From the NCBI GenBank assembly GCA_963808455.1, contig CAWEHT010000345.1, positions 1-27,670 of the forward strand: a DNA stretch of 27,670 bases, written 5' to 3'. Every line of letters starts with the position of its first letter. Position 1 is the stretch's first letter. Positions 1-8,086 of the stretch are shown in pieces. A program made the translations under genes and the position numbers. Under the pieces are notes generated by a model. The model worked only from the letters and a program-made list of their open reading frames with translations, searched no databases and was not told the DNA's origin. Source of the stretch: CAWEHT01 sp963808455 (GTDB lineage: Bacteria > Chloroflexota > Anaerolineae > CG2-30-64-16).

Positions 1-985
1 GGACTTGCCGGGCCTGGGAGCCGGGCCCCAAGTTGGCGACACGGGCAGCCTCGGGCAAAGTGCTTGAGGCAGTTGGCCCCAGGGACCCCAACGCTGATCG
101 GCGGTCGGAAGATTTCTAACACCTTCCAATAGCACGCGGTGAATACGGGGTGGAGGACATCAAGCGCATGACTATGGAGGTCGCTACATTCGCTTTGCGT
201 GCGTGAACATGCGATGGGGGCTATCCTCAACGGGCTGGCAGTCTATGGCGGGCTCTATGCCTATGGCGGCACGTTCGAGGTCTTCTCCCATGCGGACATG
301 AGGCCGGCGGTGCGTCTGGCGGCCCTTATGCGGGCACCGGCGATCTTTATCTGGACGCAATGATAGCGTAGGTCTGGGCCGAGGATGGGCCCACCCATCA
401 GCCCATCGAACACACGATGGCGCTGCGCATGATCCCCGGTCTGGTGATCTTTCGGCCGGCCGATGCCAACGAAGTCGCCGGGGCGTGGCGCCACGTGCTG
501 ACGCATCGAGAAAGTCCGGCCGGGCTTCTGTTATCACGCCAGGGGCTGCCCGTGCTGCCTGGAACCAAAGAGGCCGCCGCCGAAGGGAAGATCAGTCGCG
601 GAGCGTACATCCTGGTCGACACGCCTGGAGCACGCCGGATGTCATCCTGATGGGCACGGGGTCGGAGGTTTCGATGGCTCTGGAGGCTCGCGACAACCTT
701 GCCCGCGAGGGCATCCATGCCCGCGTCGTGAGCATGCCGAGCTGGGAGCTGTTCGAGGCGCAGGACGAAGGCTACCGCGAAAGCGTGCTGCCACAGGCCA
801 TCACGGCCCGCGTTTCCGTGGAAGCCGGCATCACAACCGGATGGGAGCGCTTCGTCGGGGTGGCAGGCATTGCCGTGGGCATCGATCGCTTCGGTGCTTC
901 CGCGCCTGGCCCCGTCGTGCTGAAGTACCTGGGCATCACTCCCGAACACGTCGCTGAATCTGCGCACCGGGTGCTCGGGAAGTAG
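1..985 (+). pseudogene. tkt: Transketolase, C-terminal half, multiply frameshifted
   Basis: Conceptual translation across frames gives the pyrimidine-binding and C-terminal domains of transketolase, the thiamine-diphosphate enzyme of the pentose phosphate pathway. Visible blocks are GRYIRF-VREHAMGA near 178-232, the WT-(H)DS-GLGEDGPTHQP segment near 350-400, RPADANEVAGAW near 452-486, and an intact last stretch (about 640-985) with MGTGSEVSMAL and a terminal KYLGITPEHVAE. The reading frame changes at least five times: near 150, 180, 200, 385 and 632. Nearly all the changes can be repaired by adding or removing one G or C in a short run, for example near 179, 200 and 632. The 5' part lies outside the window. 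Either this is a decayed gene or, more likely, low-quality sequence with homopolymer errors. The family call is firm; the true state of the gene is not. Confidence 0.85.
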
Positions 986-996
986 GCGAGGGCGGG

Positions 997-1029
997 ACTG
1001 ACGCCCGGCCGGCACAGCAGCGCGTCAGT
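997..1029 (+). terminator. Weak hairpin after transketolase
   Basis: Arms ACTGACGC (997-1004) and GCGTCAGT (1022-1029) pair perfectly around a 17-nt loop, 11 nt past the transketolase stop. No T run follows, so any terminator role is an inference from position. Confidence 0.3.
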
Positions 1030-1127
1030 TACCGGCTGCCGCGCCCGTCAGGCATTTCCTGGCAAGTCCCGGCGAATTCGGCGACACACCCATCGAAGGG
1101 TGGGGTTCAGGGCAAAGGAGCCGCACG

Positions 1128-1634
1128 ATGGACAATCTTTGGAGCCCCTGGCGTTTGCCCTATATTCTCAGTGCCAGGCAGGAAAGCTGCTTCCTCTGCG
1201 AGGCCGTACAATCGGACCAGGACCGAGCCAACCTGGTCTTGTTCCGCGGCCGGCGAGCCTTCCTGGTGCTCAACCGCTATCCCTATAATAACGGCCACCT
1301 GATGGCCGTGCCTTACCAGCACGCCGCAGGCCTCGAGTTGCTGGCGCCCGACGAGCTGGACGATCTGATGGCCATGACCACCCTCGCCGTGCGGGCGCTG
1401 CGCCAGGCTATGAAGCCAGAAGGTTTCAACATCGGCTATAATATCGGCAAGGTAGCCGGGGCAGGATTGCAGGATCACGTTCACTGCCACATTGTGCCGC
1501 GTTGGAGTGGTGACACAAACTTCATGCCCGTGTTGGGCCAGACACGTGTCTTGCCGCAGTCTTTGGAAAGCGCTTACGATCAGATCAAGCTAGCCCTGGG
1601 CGCCCTTGCCGACGATGAGGGCAGAGGCGCTTGA
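1128..1634 (+). CDS. HIT family nucleotide hydrolase/transferase
   Basis: A 168-aa protein of the histidine triad superfamily. The signature HVHCH lies at residues 117-121, followed by IVPRW. This is the active-site motif in which the middle His attacks the alpha-phosphate of nucleotides. A CxxC pair (C21, C24) near the N terminus resembles the zinc ligands of many bacterial HIT proteins of the Ap4A-phosphorylase-like branch. Likely role: cleavage of dinucleoside polyphosphates or other nucleotide phosphoesters in the cytoplasm; the substrate cannot be read from the sequence. The start has a good ribosome site (AAGGAG at 1115-1120, 7-nt spacer). Its stop overlaps the next start (TGATG), making this the first gene of a four-gene operon ending with aroQ. 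Confidence 0.9.
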   Translation: MDNLWSPWRLPYILSARQESCFLCEAVQSDQDRANLVLFRGRRAFLVLNRYPYNNGHLMAVPYQHAAGLELLAPDELDDLMAMTTLAVRALRQAMKPEGFNIGYNIGKVAGAGLQDHVHCHIVPRWSGDTNFMPVLGQTRVLPQSLESAYDQIKLALGALADDEGRGA

Positions 1635-2446
1635 TGCCTCAGGCACTGGTCGGCGGGCAGCGAGTCCACTATCAACGCCACCTCGGGGCAACAGGCGGCT
1701 CCCAGCTAGTCTTGGTTCACGGCGCTGGGGGCACGCTGATGCATTGGCCGGGCGAGCTGCGCCGCCTGCCCGGGCCCACAGTCTATGCCCTCGACCTCCC
1801 CGGGCACGGCAACTCAGGCGGCGGAGGTCGCGCCTCGATCACGGAATATGCGGACGTCGTCCAGGACTTCGCTGAGGCCCTGCACCTGCCCCCCTTTGTG
1901 CTGGCAGGGCACTCGATGGGCGGCGCCATCGCTTTGGAACTCGCGCTACGCCGGCCGGAGTGTCTCGCCGGGCTGGTCCTAATCGGCACCGGCGCCCGGC
2001 TGCGTGTCGCGCCGGAGATCCTTGAAGGGCTGCTGACCGATTACCGGCGCACGTCGGATCTCCTCGCCCGTTGGGCCTACCGTGACGGGGTGGATCAAGC
2101 TACGTTGCTGGAAGGCGCGCGAACCCTGCGGCGTGTGCCGGCTTCGGTGACATACGGCGATTATGCCGCCTGCAACGGCTTCGACCGGCGTCCAGACGTG
2201 CCACGAATCGGGCTGCCCGCCTTGATCGTATGCGGTTTGGCCGATCGGATGACCCCGCCTGGATTTAGCCAGTGGCTGAATGAGCAACTGCCGGGCAGCC
2301 AGCTCGTGCTGGTACCAGAGGCCGGGCATATGGTGATGCTGGAGGCCCAGTCGAAGCCCTGTGTTGTGGACGCCGTGCGCCAATTCCTGGAGACCGCCGG
2401 GTTCCGCCCAGAACACGTTGACCGAGGAGGGACGGGTGGACAATAG
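1634..2446 (+). CDS. Alpha/beta fold hydrolase
   Basis: A 270-aa alpha/beta hydrolase of the AB_hydrolase_1 type. Visible are the oxyanion segment LVHGAGG (27-33), the nucleophile elbow GHSMGG with S94, the acid D204 in GLADRMTPP and the catalytic H232 in EAGHMV. The cap region lies between residues 120 and 190. The substrate is unknown; esterases, lactonases and C-C hydrolases share this layout. ATG at 1634 overlaps the HIT stop and is preferred over the TTG one codon earlier. The gene overlaps the following larA-like gene by 11 bp if that gene starts at GTG 2436, so translation is probably coupled. Confidence 0.88.
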   Translation: MPQALVGGQRVHYQRHLGATGGSQLVLVHGAGGTLMHWPGELRRLPGPTVYALDLPGHGNSGGGGRASITEYADVVQDFAEALHLPPFVLAGHSMGGAIALELALRRPECLAGLVLIGTGARLRVAPEILEGLLTDYRRTSDLLARWAYRDGVDQATLLEGARTLRRVPASVTYGDYAACNGFDRRPDVPRIGLPALIVCGLADRMTPPGFSQWLNEQLPGSQLVLVPEAGHMVMLEAQSKPCVVDAVRQFLETAGFRPEHVDRGGTGGQ

Positions 2447-3754
2447 CATGTATCATGTCCCCTACGGCAAGTCAACGCTTGCATTCGGCGCCCCTCCCGG
2501 GATGATGACCACCGTGGCCATGTCGCAGCCCGTCGCGGCGCTGCGCGATGCGCCCGCGGCCATCGCGGCGGCTCTAGCGCGACCGATCGCATCACCGCCT
2601 TTGCGTGAACTGGCCAGGCCTGGCGATCGCGTATGCATCGTGTTCACCGACAGCACACGCGCCAGCCCCGATCACCTGATGGTGCCGGCCCTACTCGCCG
2701 AGCTGGCGGAAGCCGGTGTGCGCAATGAGGACATTACCCTTCTATGCGGCATTGGCATGCACCGTCCCTCGACGCTGGCCGAGAAACCGCCAAACTTGGT
2801 AGCGCTGTCGTCGCACGCTACCGCGTCATCGACAGCGAGCCGACCAACCCGGCTGCTCTGGTCGATTTGGGCATCACGGCCGGGGGTATGCCCGTGCAGC
2901 TCCACCGGGCGGTTACGGAAGCCGATCTGTTGCTTGCCACCGGCATCGTCGAACCGCACCAGTATGCCGGCTACTCGGGCGGCGGCAAGACGGTGGCCGT
3001 GGGTGCGGCGGGGGAGGCCTTGATCGCCCACTCGCACGGACCGGCGTATATCGACCATCCAGCCACGCGCCTGGGCCGGGTCGAGGGCAACCTGTTTCAC
3101 GAGGCGATCCGTGAGGCAGCACGGCGTGCCAACCTTCGCTTTGTCATCAATGCCGTGCTGTCCGACGACAAGCAGATCCTCAAGGTGGCTGCCGGCGCAC
3201 CGGAACCTACTTTCCATCAGCTGGTCAACTTCGCCCGTTCCGTCTACGAAGTGCCCATACCTCACCCATATGACCTAGCCGTGGGTGGAGTGGGACATCC
3301 CAAGGACTGCAATCTTTACCAGGCAAGCCGTGCGGCGACCTATCTCTACCTCGCGCCGGCGCCTGTAGTCCGTCCCGGAGGATTCATCATCATCCCGGCA
3401 CCCTGCGAGGAGGGGGCCGGCCAGGGGGTCGGGGAACAACGCTTCCTGGCAGCAATGCGCGATGGTCACGACGTGCAGTCCATTCTCGACGACGCTCGCC
3501 ACCACGGCTACCCACCCGGTCAGCAACGCGCCTTCATGCTGGCTAAGGTGCTGGAGCAGGCATCGGTCGTCATCGTGGGCAGCCAGTGTCCGGATTTGGT
3601 GGCAGAATGCAAGATGATCCCGGCTGCCACGATGGAGAAGGCATTGGAGCTGGCCCGGCGGAAGGTTGGCGATGCCTGTCAAATGCTGGTAGTGCCGCAC
3701 GCGCTGCTCACTCTGCCTGTGATCAAAGAACGGCCTGAGGAGCCAATACCATGA
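2436..3754 (+). CDS. larA: LarA-like nickel-pincer racemase, one frameshift
   Basis: The product belongs to the lactate racemase LarA (DUF2088) family, which uses a nickel-pincer nucleotide to racemise or epimerise 2-hydroxy acids. Family landmarks: FTDSTRASPD (nucleotide region), GMHRPST (first catalytic His), EPHQYAGYSGGGKTV (second His and the Lys that bonds the cofactor), and a C-terminal domain with GSQCPDLV. The frame changes once, near 2788-2790, in the segment GAGAAACCGCC; adding a single G restores a product of about 440 codons, close to the usual length. I choose GTG 2436 because GAGGAGG lies at 2424-2430; ATG 2448 is an alternative. No larB, larC or larE cofactor genes are in the window. 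The substrate may not be lactate, since the family includes other racemases. The 3' end overlaps aroQ (ATGA). Confidence 0.85.
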
Positions 3755-4212
3755 GGATCCTGGTCCTGCACGGCCCGAATCTGGACCTCCTGGGCCTGCG
3801 CGAGCCGGCCGTGTATGGCAACGACAGTCTTGGCGATATCAACGAGCGGCTGGAGGCGACTGCCGCCGGCCTGGGTGTGGAGCTACGCATCGTGCAGTCG
3901 AACCACGAAGGCGTCTTGATTGACGAACTGCATGCGGCGCGCCTCGCCGGGTATCACGGCATCTTGATCAATCCGGGGGCGTTGACCCATTACAGCTACA
4001 CGCTGCGCGACGCCATTGCCGCCATCGATCTGCCGGCCGTCGAGGTGCATCTCTCGAACGTCCACCGGCGCGAACGGTTCCGCCACCGGTCGGTGCTTGC
4101 CCCGGTGTGTGTCGGGCAAGTGCTGGGTTTTGGGTGGCGCAGCTATATTCTGGGCCTGGAAGGCCTGGTTGACCATCTGGCAAACGGCAAAGCCGGTGAT
4201 GCCACAAAGTAA
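3751..4212 (+). CDS. aroQ: Type II 3-dehydroquinate dehydratase
   Basis: 153 aa, the normal size for the type II dehydroquinase that converts 3-dehydroquinate to 3-dehydroshikimate in the shikimate pathway and forms dodecamers. The N terminus carries HGPNLDLLG and REPAVYG, the latter containing the catalytic Tyr (Y22). SNHEGVLID, NPGALTHYS and HLSNVHRRERFRHRSV supply substrate contacts and the catalytic His; VCVGQVLGFG closes the fold. ATG at 3751 overlaps the LarA-like stop in an ATGA arrangement, with GAGGAG about 8 nt upstream. It is the last gene of the operon starting with the HIT gene. No other aro gene is adjacent, so its operon partners do not explain its pathway. Confidence 0.95.
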   Translation: MRILVLHGPNLDLLGLREPAVYGNDSLGDINERLEATAAGLGVELRIVQSNHEGVLIDELHAARLAGYHGILINPGALTHYSYTLRDAIAAIDLPAVEVHLSNVHRRERFRHRSVLAPVCVGQVLGFGWRSYILGLEGLVDHLANGKAGDATK

Positions 4213-4270
4213 GGTTGGCAAGCCTGCCCAGGCCCCCCCTGGGAACCTGGCAAGGGCCTTCCCGACAGAA

Positions 4271-4309
4271 GACAATAGAAAAGGCTCGCTCCCGACTGGA
4301 GAGCGAGCC
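4271..4309 (-). terminator. Rho-independent terminator for rdgB operon
   Basis: Arms GGCTCGCTC (4283-4291) and GAGCGAGCC (4301-4309) form a 9-bp GC-rich stem with a 9-nt loop. On the minus strand the stem is followed by TTTTCTATTGTC, a good intrinsic terminator for the leftward transcript, about 100 nt past the stop at 4411. On the plus strand no T run follows. Confidence 0.75.
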
Positions 4310-4410
4310 CATGATTCCGATGTGGGCCTGGCCTGCGATGCGCTGCTAGACCCGGTCCTGGCCCAAAGCGGGACAAGTTCTCCGACCTGCCCCTCCAGCG
4401 CACCAGCCGA

Positions 4411-4599
4411 TCAGTTCAAGTAGATCAACGCGCAGCACGGCTCCGGGTTTTCGGTGTCCTGCATCCACGCTGCCTTGCACATCTTATGCTCGCGCAGATG
4501 ATTGGCCATCCTCAGCACAGCCGTCTGTTTCTCGGCGCTGACAAACACAAGCGCTTCTGAAATCAGCTTCTCCATGTTACGGCGCTCGTCGGACAACAT
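4411..4599 (-). CDS. Small hypothetical protein (62 aa)
   Basis: A 62-residue protein that I do not recognise. It is largely helical by composition in its first 35 residues (MEKLISEALVFVSAEKQ and so on) and ends with a cysteine-bearing tail: MCKAAW, then a CC pair near residue 55. It has no signal peptide or membrane segment. It is supported as a gene by a very strong ribosome site, GGAGGAGG two bases before the ATG at 4599, by its place 96 bp downstream of rdgB on the same strand, and by an intrinsic terminator after it. An internal ATG at codon 9 is a possible alternative start. The function is unknown; the cysteines could bind metal but do not form a known motif. Confidence 0.6.
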   Translation of the reverse strand: MLSDERRNMEKLISEALVFVSAEKQTAVLRMANHLREHKMCKAAWMQDTENPEPCCALIYLN

Positions 4600-4695
4600 T
4601 TCCTCCTCCGCGATCCGTAGTTTCTACCGATCCAGGTACGTGTTTTTCCGGCAGCACAGGCAGTATAACACAACGGGTAGTTTTGGCAAACTGGC

Positions 4696-5307
4696 TCACT
4701 CACACGCGGTACCGGCCAGCATTGCCTCCAACACATGCACGGCCGCCTGCGCGGCGCGTGCCCGATGGCTGATGCGGTTTTTTTCCTCCGGCGCAAGCTG
4801 AGCCATTGTGCAGCCGTGATCTGGAAGATAGAAGACGGGATCGTAGCCAAAGCCGCCGGTACCGGCCGGGCCAAAAGCGATCAGGCCAGAGCACTCGCCG
4901 GTGGCCGTGCACGTTCTTCCCTCGGGGCTGCTGATGGCCACAGTGCAGCAAAACCGCGCAGTACGCCTGGACCAGGGCACGCCCGCCAGAGCGTCGAGCA
5001 ACTTACAGTAGCGGTCGCGGTCGCTGGCTCCCGACCCGGCGTAGCGAGCCGAAAAGACGCCCGGCTCGCCCTTCAGCACGTCCACTTCCAGGCCAGAGTC
5101 ATCGGCCCACGTCCAAAGCCCACTGGTCCGGGCATAGGTGGTGGCCTTCAGGATGGCGTTCTCGGCGAACGTCTGCCCAGTCTCCTCAACCTCTAGCGTA
5201 ATCCCTTCCGCATCGAGATAGGTTACGCTTACCGGCAGGTTTGCCAATAGCAGGCGATATTCGTTGACCTTCCCCTGGTTGTGAGTTGCCACTAATAGTC
5301 TTCGCAC
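4696..5307 (-). CDS. rdgB: XTP/dITP pyrophosphatase (RdgB/HAM1)
   Basis: 203 aa from the GTG at 5307. This is the housecleaning nucleotide pyrophosphatase that hydrolyses dITP, XTP and ITP to monophosphates, keeping deaminated purines out of DNA. Family motifs are in order: THNQGKVNEY at the N terminus, ADDSGLEVDVLKGEPGVFSARYAG with metal-binding acidic residues, GFGYDPVF, and SHRARA near the C terminus. A longer open frame extends upstream to 5466, but homology begins at the GTG, which follows AGGAGG by 3 nt. It is divergent from the PRPP synthetase-like gene at 5524, so both nucleotide-metabolism genes share a control region. A 62-aa gene follows on the same strand. Confidence 0.93.
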   Translation of the reverse strand: MRRLLVATHNQGKVNEYRLLLANLPVSVTYLDAEGITLEVEETGQTFAENAILKATTYARTSGLWTWADDSGLEVDVLKGEPGVFSARYAGSGASDRDRYCKLLDALAGVPWSRRTARFCCTVAISSPEGRTCTATGECSGLIAFGPAGTGGFGYDPVFYLPDHGCTMAQLAPEEKNRISHRARAAQAAVHVLEAMLAGTACE

Positions 5308-5459
5308 GAACCTCCTTGGCAGGCACAGCGATATTTGCTGCCGAACTCGCCCGAGTAAAGTCGAGCAGCTGGCGTGATATTCGAAGAACCGCCCTTTCAA
5401 GCTGAAGCGTTCCCGATCTCTCAGCCCAGGCGCTCCCGTGCTTGGTCCGGGCGTCGGTT

Positions 5460-5489
5460 TTGCCACGCGCCCACACCCGATGTTATCAT
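5460..5489 (+). promoter_or_regulatory. Putative sigma-70 promoter for the prs-like gene
   Basis: TTGCCA at 5460-5465, an 18-nt spacer, then TATCAT at 5484-5489. Each hexamer matches the consensus in 5 of 6 positions. Transcription would begin about 30 nt before the ATG at 5524. It lies in the rdgB/prs divergent region. Confidence 0.45.
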
Positions 5490-5523
5490 AGAGTTGTAAC
5501 CTGCATCAAGAGCGGAGAAGAAT

Positions 5524-6486
5524 ATGGGCGCGCACCATCCACTGCGCATCTTTGCGGGGACGGCTAATCGTCCCCTGGCCGAAAGCGTGGCTCGCATCCT
5601 GAAATGCCCATTGGGCAGAGCCAGCACGACCCATCTCGCCGATTCAGAAATCCACGTATCGTTAGACGAAGCAGTTCGTGACCAGGATGTGTTTATCATC
5701 CAGCCGTGCTCCGCACCCGTCAACGACAATCTTATGGAACTTGTGCTCTACATCGACGCCTTCCGCCGTGCGTCGGCCCACGAAATTACAGCCGTGGTGC
5801 CCTATTACCCCTATGGCCGGCAGGAACGGATGGCCAAGGGACGCGAAGCTATCAGCGCCAAGGTCGTGGCCTGCATGCTGGAAGCCATGGGTGTAAGCCG
5901 GGTAATCTATTTCGACGTGCATGCGCCGGCCATCCAGGGCTTCTTCCAGGTGCCCGTAGACCCTCTGTCGGCGATGCCGGTCCTGGCAACCCACTTTCAG
6001 CAACAGCCGTTCTTGAGGGACGCAGCCATCGTCTCGCCGGATGTGGGAAGGGCAAAGCTGGCCGGTAGGTACGCGGAGGTGCTCGAGCTGCCTCTGGTCG
6101 TGATGCACAAACGTCGAACTAACTTCAGCAGAGCGGAGGTGACCCATGTGGTCGGCGATATCGAGGGCAAGGTCCCGATAGTCATCGACGACGTCATTGC
6201 CGGGGGCAGCGTGCTGGCCAGTGCCGATGCTCTGGTGGAGGCCGGCGCGTGGCCGGAGATCCATTTTGCCATCAGCCATGGCGTATTGCTCCCCTCGGCG
6301 CTGCAAAGGTTAGACCATCCTGCCATAAGACAATTGGTCGTATCCGACACGATCTGCTTACCCGAGAGTGTTCGAGCCAACCCCAAGATCGTGGTCGTGT
6401 CGGTGGCCGATCTTCTGGCCCAAGCCATCTACCGGATCCACATCGGCGAATCGATCAGCAGTTTGATCGAGAAGGCGTTGGCATAG
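5524..6486 (+). CDS. prs: Ribose-phosphate pyrophosphokinase-like protein
   Basis: 320 aa, the usual length for PRPP synthetase, which makes 5-phosphoribosyl diphosphate from ribose-5-phosphate and ATP. Typical blocks: DSEIHVSL, DVFIIQPCSAPVNDNLMEL, PYYPYGRQERMAKGREAISAK (ATP and catalytic region), DVHAPAIQGFFQVPVDPL, SPDVGRAKLA and the flexible-loop region VVMHKRR. The PRPP-binding loop reads DDVIAGGSV from D222. Standard enzymes have DDMIDTAGT or similar, so this loop is one residue shorter and lacks the usual Asp-Thr. It could be a paralogue with altered activity or a sequence error of exactly three bases. The ATG follows CGGAG with about 8 nt spacing. A DUF4446 gene begins 3 nt after its stop. 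Confidence 0.85.
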   Translation: MGAHHPLRIFAGTANRPLAESVARILKCPLGRASTTHLADSEIHVSLDEAVRDQDVFIIQPCSAPVNDNLMELVLYIDAFRRASAHEITAVVPYYPYGRQERMAKGREAISAKVVACMLEAMGVSRVIYFDVHAPAIQGFFQVPVDPLSAMPVLATHFQQQPFLRDAAIVSPDVGRAKLAGRYAEVLELPLVVMHKRRTNFSRAEVTHVVGDIEGKVPIVIDDVIAGGSVLASADALVEAGAWPEIHFAISHGVLLPSALQRLDHPAIRQLVVSDTICLPESVRANPKIVVVSVADLLAQAIYRIHIGESISSLIEKALA

Positions 6487-6489
6487 ACT

Positions 6490-6990
6490 GTGGCTCAGTT
6501 CATCAACAGGCTGCTACCTTTTACTGTCTACATCACCCTGGCGCTGGTCGTGCTGATCGTGATTGCCGGTGCCCTTGTGATCTGGCTATGGCTGCGGATG
6601 CGTCGGCTGGAGCGGCATTACAAGTTACTGACGACAGGCACAGAGGGCGGCAACCTGCAGGCCCTGCTCGAAAGCCACATCACGGAACTCCATGCTGCTG
6701 TATGTCAGGTGCAGCAAATCGATGCCCTGGCCCGCGGCATGCAGCGTGCCAACCGCTCCCACATTCAGCGGCTCGGATTCTTGCGCTTCAATCCCTTCCG
6801 GGAAACGGGGGGTGACCAGAGTTTCGTGTTGGCGCTGGCCGATCAGGACGGTAATGGCGCAGTGGTCAGCAGCCTGCACAACCGAGACGTGACACGTGTC
6901 TATGCCAAACCGCTGGCTGGCTGGATTTCGCCCTATCCTCTGACCGGCGAAGAACTGGAGGGCATTCGCAAGGCCCAAGGACAGTCGTAA
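6490..6990 (+). CDS. DUF4446 family membrane-anchored protein
   Basis: 166 aa. One N-terminal membrane segment (about residues 12-34, LALVVLIVIAGALVIWLWL) is followed by basic residues and a soluble domain ending in FNPFRETGGDQSFVLALAD and GVVSSLHNRD-like sequence (here GAVVSSLHNRD), TRVYAKPL and LTGEELEGI. This layout matches the uncharacterised DUF4446 family found in Gram-positive bacteria and Chloroflexota; the family has no known function to my knowledge. The start is a GTG 3 nt after the prs stop, so it is co-transcribed. A coiled-coil-like stretch between residues 50 and 85 probably links membrane and domain. Confidence 0.8.
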   Translation: MAQFINRLLPFTVYITLALVVLIVIAGALVIWLWLRMRRLERHYKLLTTGTEGGNLQALLESHITELHAAVCQVQQIDALARGMQRANRSHIQRLGFLRFNPFRETGGDQSFVLALADQDGNGAVVSSLHNRDVTRVYAKPLAGWISPYPLTGEELEGIRKAQGQS

Positions 6991-7127
6991 AGGCTGCCCA
7001 TATGGCTGCCTCGCGCGTCTGTCGGTGAACGGATTGCCCGCCGAACGCTGCCCGGCTCGGTCCCAGGCACCGAACACTCATACAACAGTCTGGAATCTTG
7101 AGATCATGCGAACGGGGAGAGACAAAC

Positions 7128-7571
7128 GTGTTTAAGCGAGAGGCGCGGCCTGCGCCCGACCAGATCGAGGTAATCATTGGCCCCCGGGCCACTTTTCGTG
7201 GACATTTGCGTTGCGATGGCAGCATTCGGCTCGATGGGACTGTAGAGGAGGGGCTGGTGGAGACGCCGGCCAACGTTCTGATCAGCGACTCGGGGCGCGT
7301 AATTGCCGAAATCCGTGCCAAGACTGTCTCGATCGCCGGCGCTTACAAAGGCACCATCACCGCTGACCGTGTTGAGCTCCTGGAAGGAGGGCGCCTCTGG
7401 GGGGCCATCCACGTCAACTCATTTCTGCTGGACGAAGGGTCCCACTTTCACGGCGAACTCAACATACGCGAGGAGAAACAAATCGAGAGCGAGCCGCTGC
7501 TGGCACCGCGACCGGCCACGGATGCCCAGATCCCGGTCGAGATGGCATCAGACAGCGACCCGCTGGACTGA
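7128..7571 (+). CDS. Bactofilin / polymer-forming cytoskeletal protein
   Basis: 147 aa. The central part (residues about 15-115) is a run of short beta repeats rich in G, V and I: GPRATFRGHLRCDGSIRLDG, then VLISDSGRVIAEIRAK, VSIAGAYKGTITADRVELLEGGRLWG and HVNSFLLDEGSHFHGEL. This is the right-handed beta-helix of bactofilins, which assemble into membrane-associated filaments without nucleotide. The C-terminal tail is acidic and disordered. I choose GTG 7128, which has GGGGAG eight bases upstream; a longer frame reaches TTG 7098. A hairpin terminator follows directly. Confidence 0.88.
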   Translation: MFKREARPAPDQIEVIIGPRATFRGHLRCDGSIRLDGTVEEGLVETPANVLISDSGRVIAEIRAKTVSIAGAYKGTITADRVELLEGGRLWGAIHVNSFLLDEGSHFHGELNIREEKQIESEPLLAPRPATDAQIPVEMASDSDPLD

Positions 7572-7597
7572 GGCGCCCCGCCCGAACGGGCGGCGCC
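7572..7597. terminator. Hairpin between convergent genes
   Basis: GGCGCCCCGCCC then GAAC then GGGCGGCGCC forms a very GC-rich stem with one bulged C, immediately after the bactofilin stop and just before the end of the convergent gene at 7603. It has no strong T run on either strand (plus side: TAATGCTATCCTTT). Confidence 0.6.
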
Positions 7598-7602
7598 TAA
7601 TG

Positions 7603-8007
7603 CTATCCTTTGGGCAGAAAGCCCATCCTCACTTCGGGCTTCTCTGTGTACCACAACATGAAACCAGACATAGCCATCGAGATCAAAGTCAAGACGACAT
7701 ACGTCCAGTCGGGAAGAACGGCACCACTGTCGAGGGTCGTCGTGGCATGCGCCCAGATCATCATAATGCGACTAATGAGATTGAACCCCTGAGCAAAGCC
7801 AAACAAATACCACGGCCCAAGTTCGACCGTACGCCGTACAATGATCTGAAAGTCTCCAATCAGGACCAGGATGGCCAACAAGACCGGCAGCCACCAGTCC
7901 TGCGCCGTGATCGTGAACAGGGCAGGCGGGAACAGAACCAGTGGGACAAGTTGCAAAACCAACAACACGCCAATCACGCCGGGGCTCGTGAGAGTGCGAC
8001 GTTGCAT
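7603..8007 (-). CDS. Uncharacterised four-TM membrane protein
   Basis: 134 aa, mostly hydrophobic, with four likely membrane helices at about residues 10-32, 38-54, 70-88 and 100-120. It starts MQRRTLTSPG, so it has no cleavable signal peptide but a basic cytoplasmic N terminus. The last dozen residues (EKPEVRMGFLPKG) are soluble. I recognise no catalytic motif or family. The start is backed by GAGGAG 8 nt upstream and by a consensus promoter (minus strand, 8086-8057) about 50 nt before the ATG. It is convergent with the bactofilin gene and divergent from the livJ operon, with which it shares a symmetric promoter region, hinting at shared regulation. Confidence 0.7.
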   Translation of the reverse strand: MQRRTLTSPGVIGVLLVLQLVPLVLFPPALFTITAQDWWLPVLLAILVLIGDFQIIVRRTVELGPWYLFGFAQGFNLISRIMMIWAHATTTLDSGAVLPDWTYVVLTLISMAMSGFMLWYTEKPEVRMGFLPKG

Positions 8008-8056
8008 CAGAAAATCTCCTCTAATTGCGAAATGCCGTCTGGAAAACTCCCAGCGG

Positions 8057-8086
8057 ATTATAGACGGCGCACGGCCTAGCTGTCAA
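8057..8086 (-). promoter_or_regulatory. Consensus sigma-70 promoter for the four-TM gene
   Basis: Read on the minus strand: TTGACA (8086-8081), an 18-nt spacer, TATAAT (8062-8057). Both hexamers are perfect matches to the consensus. Transcription would start near 8050, giving a leader of about 45 nt. Confidence 0.7.

Noticed and set aside
398..1015. 205-codon minus-strand frame
   Set aside because: It lies antisense to clear transketolase sequence; composition is typical of a shadow frame.
7303..8079. 258-codon plus-strand frame running through bactofilin and the convergent membrane-protein gene
   Set aside because: It overlaps two well-supported genes in other frames and has a basic, low-complexity composition with no motif.
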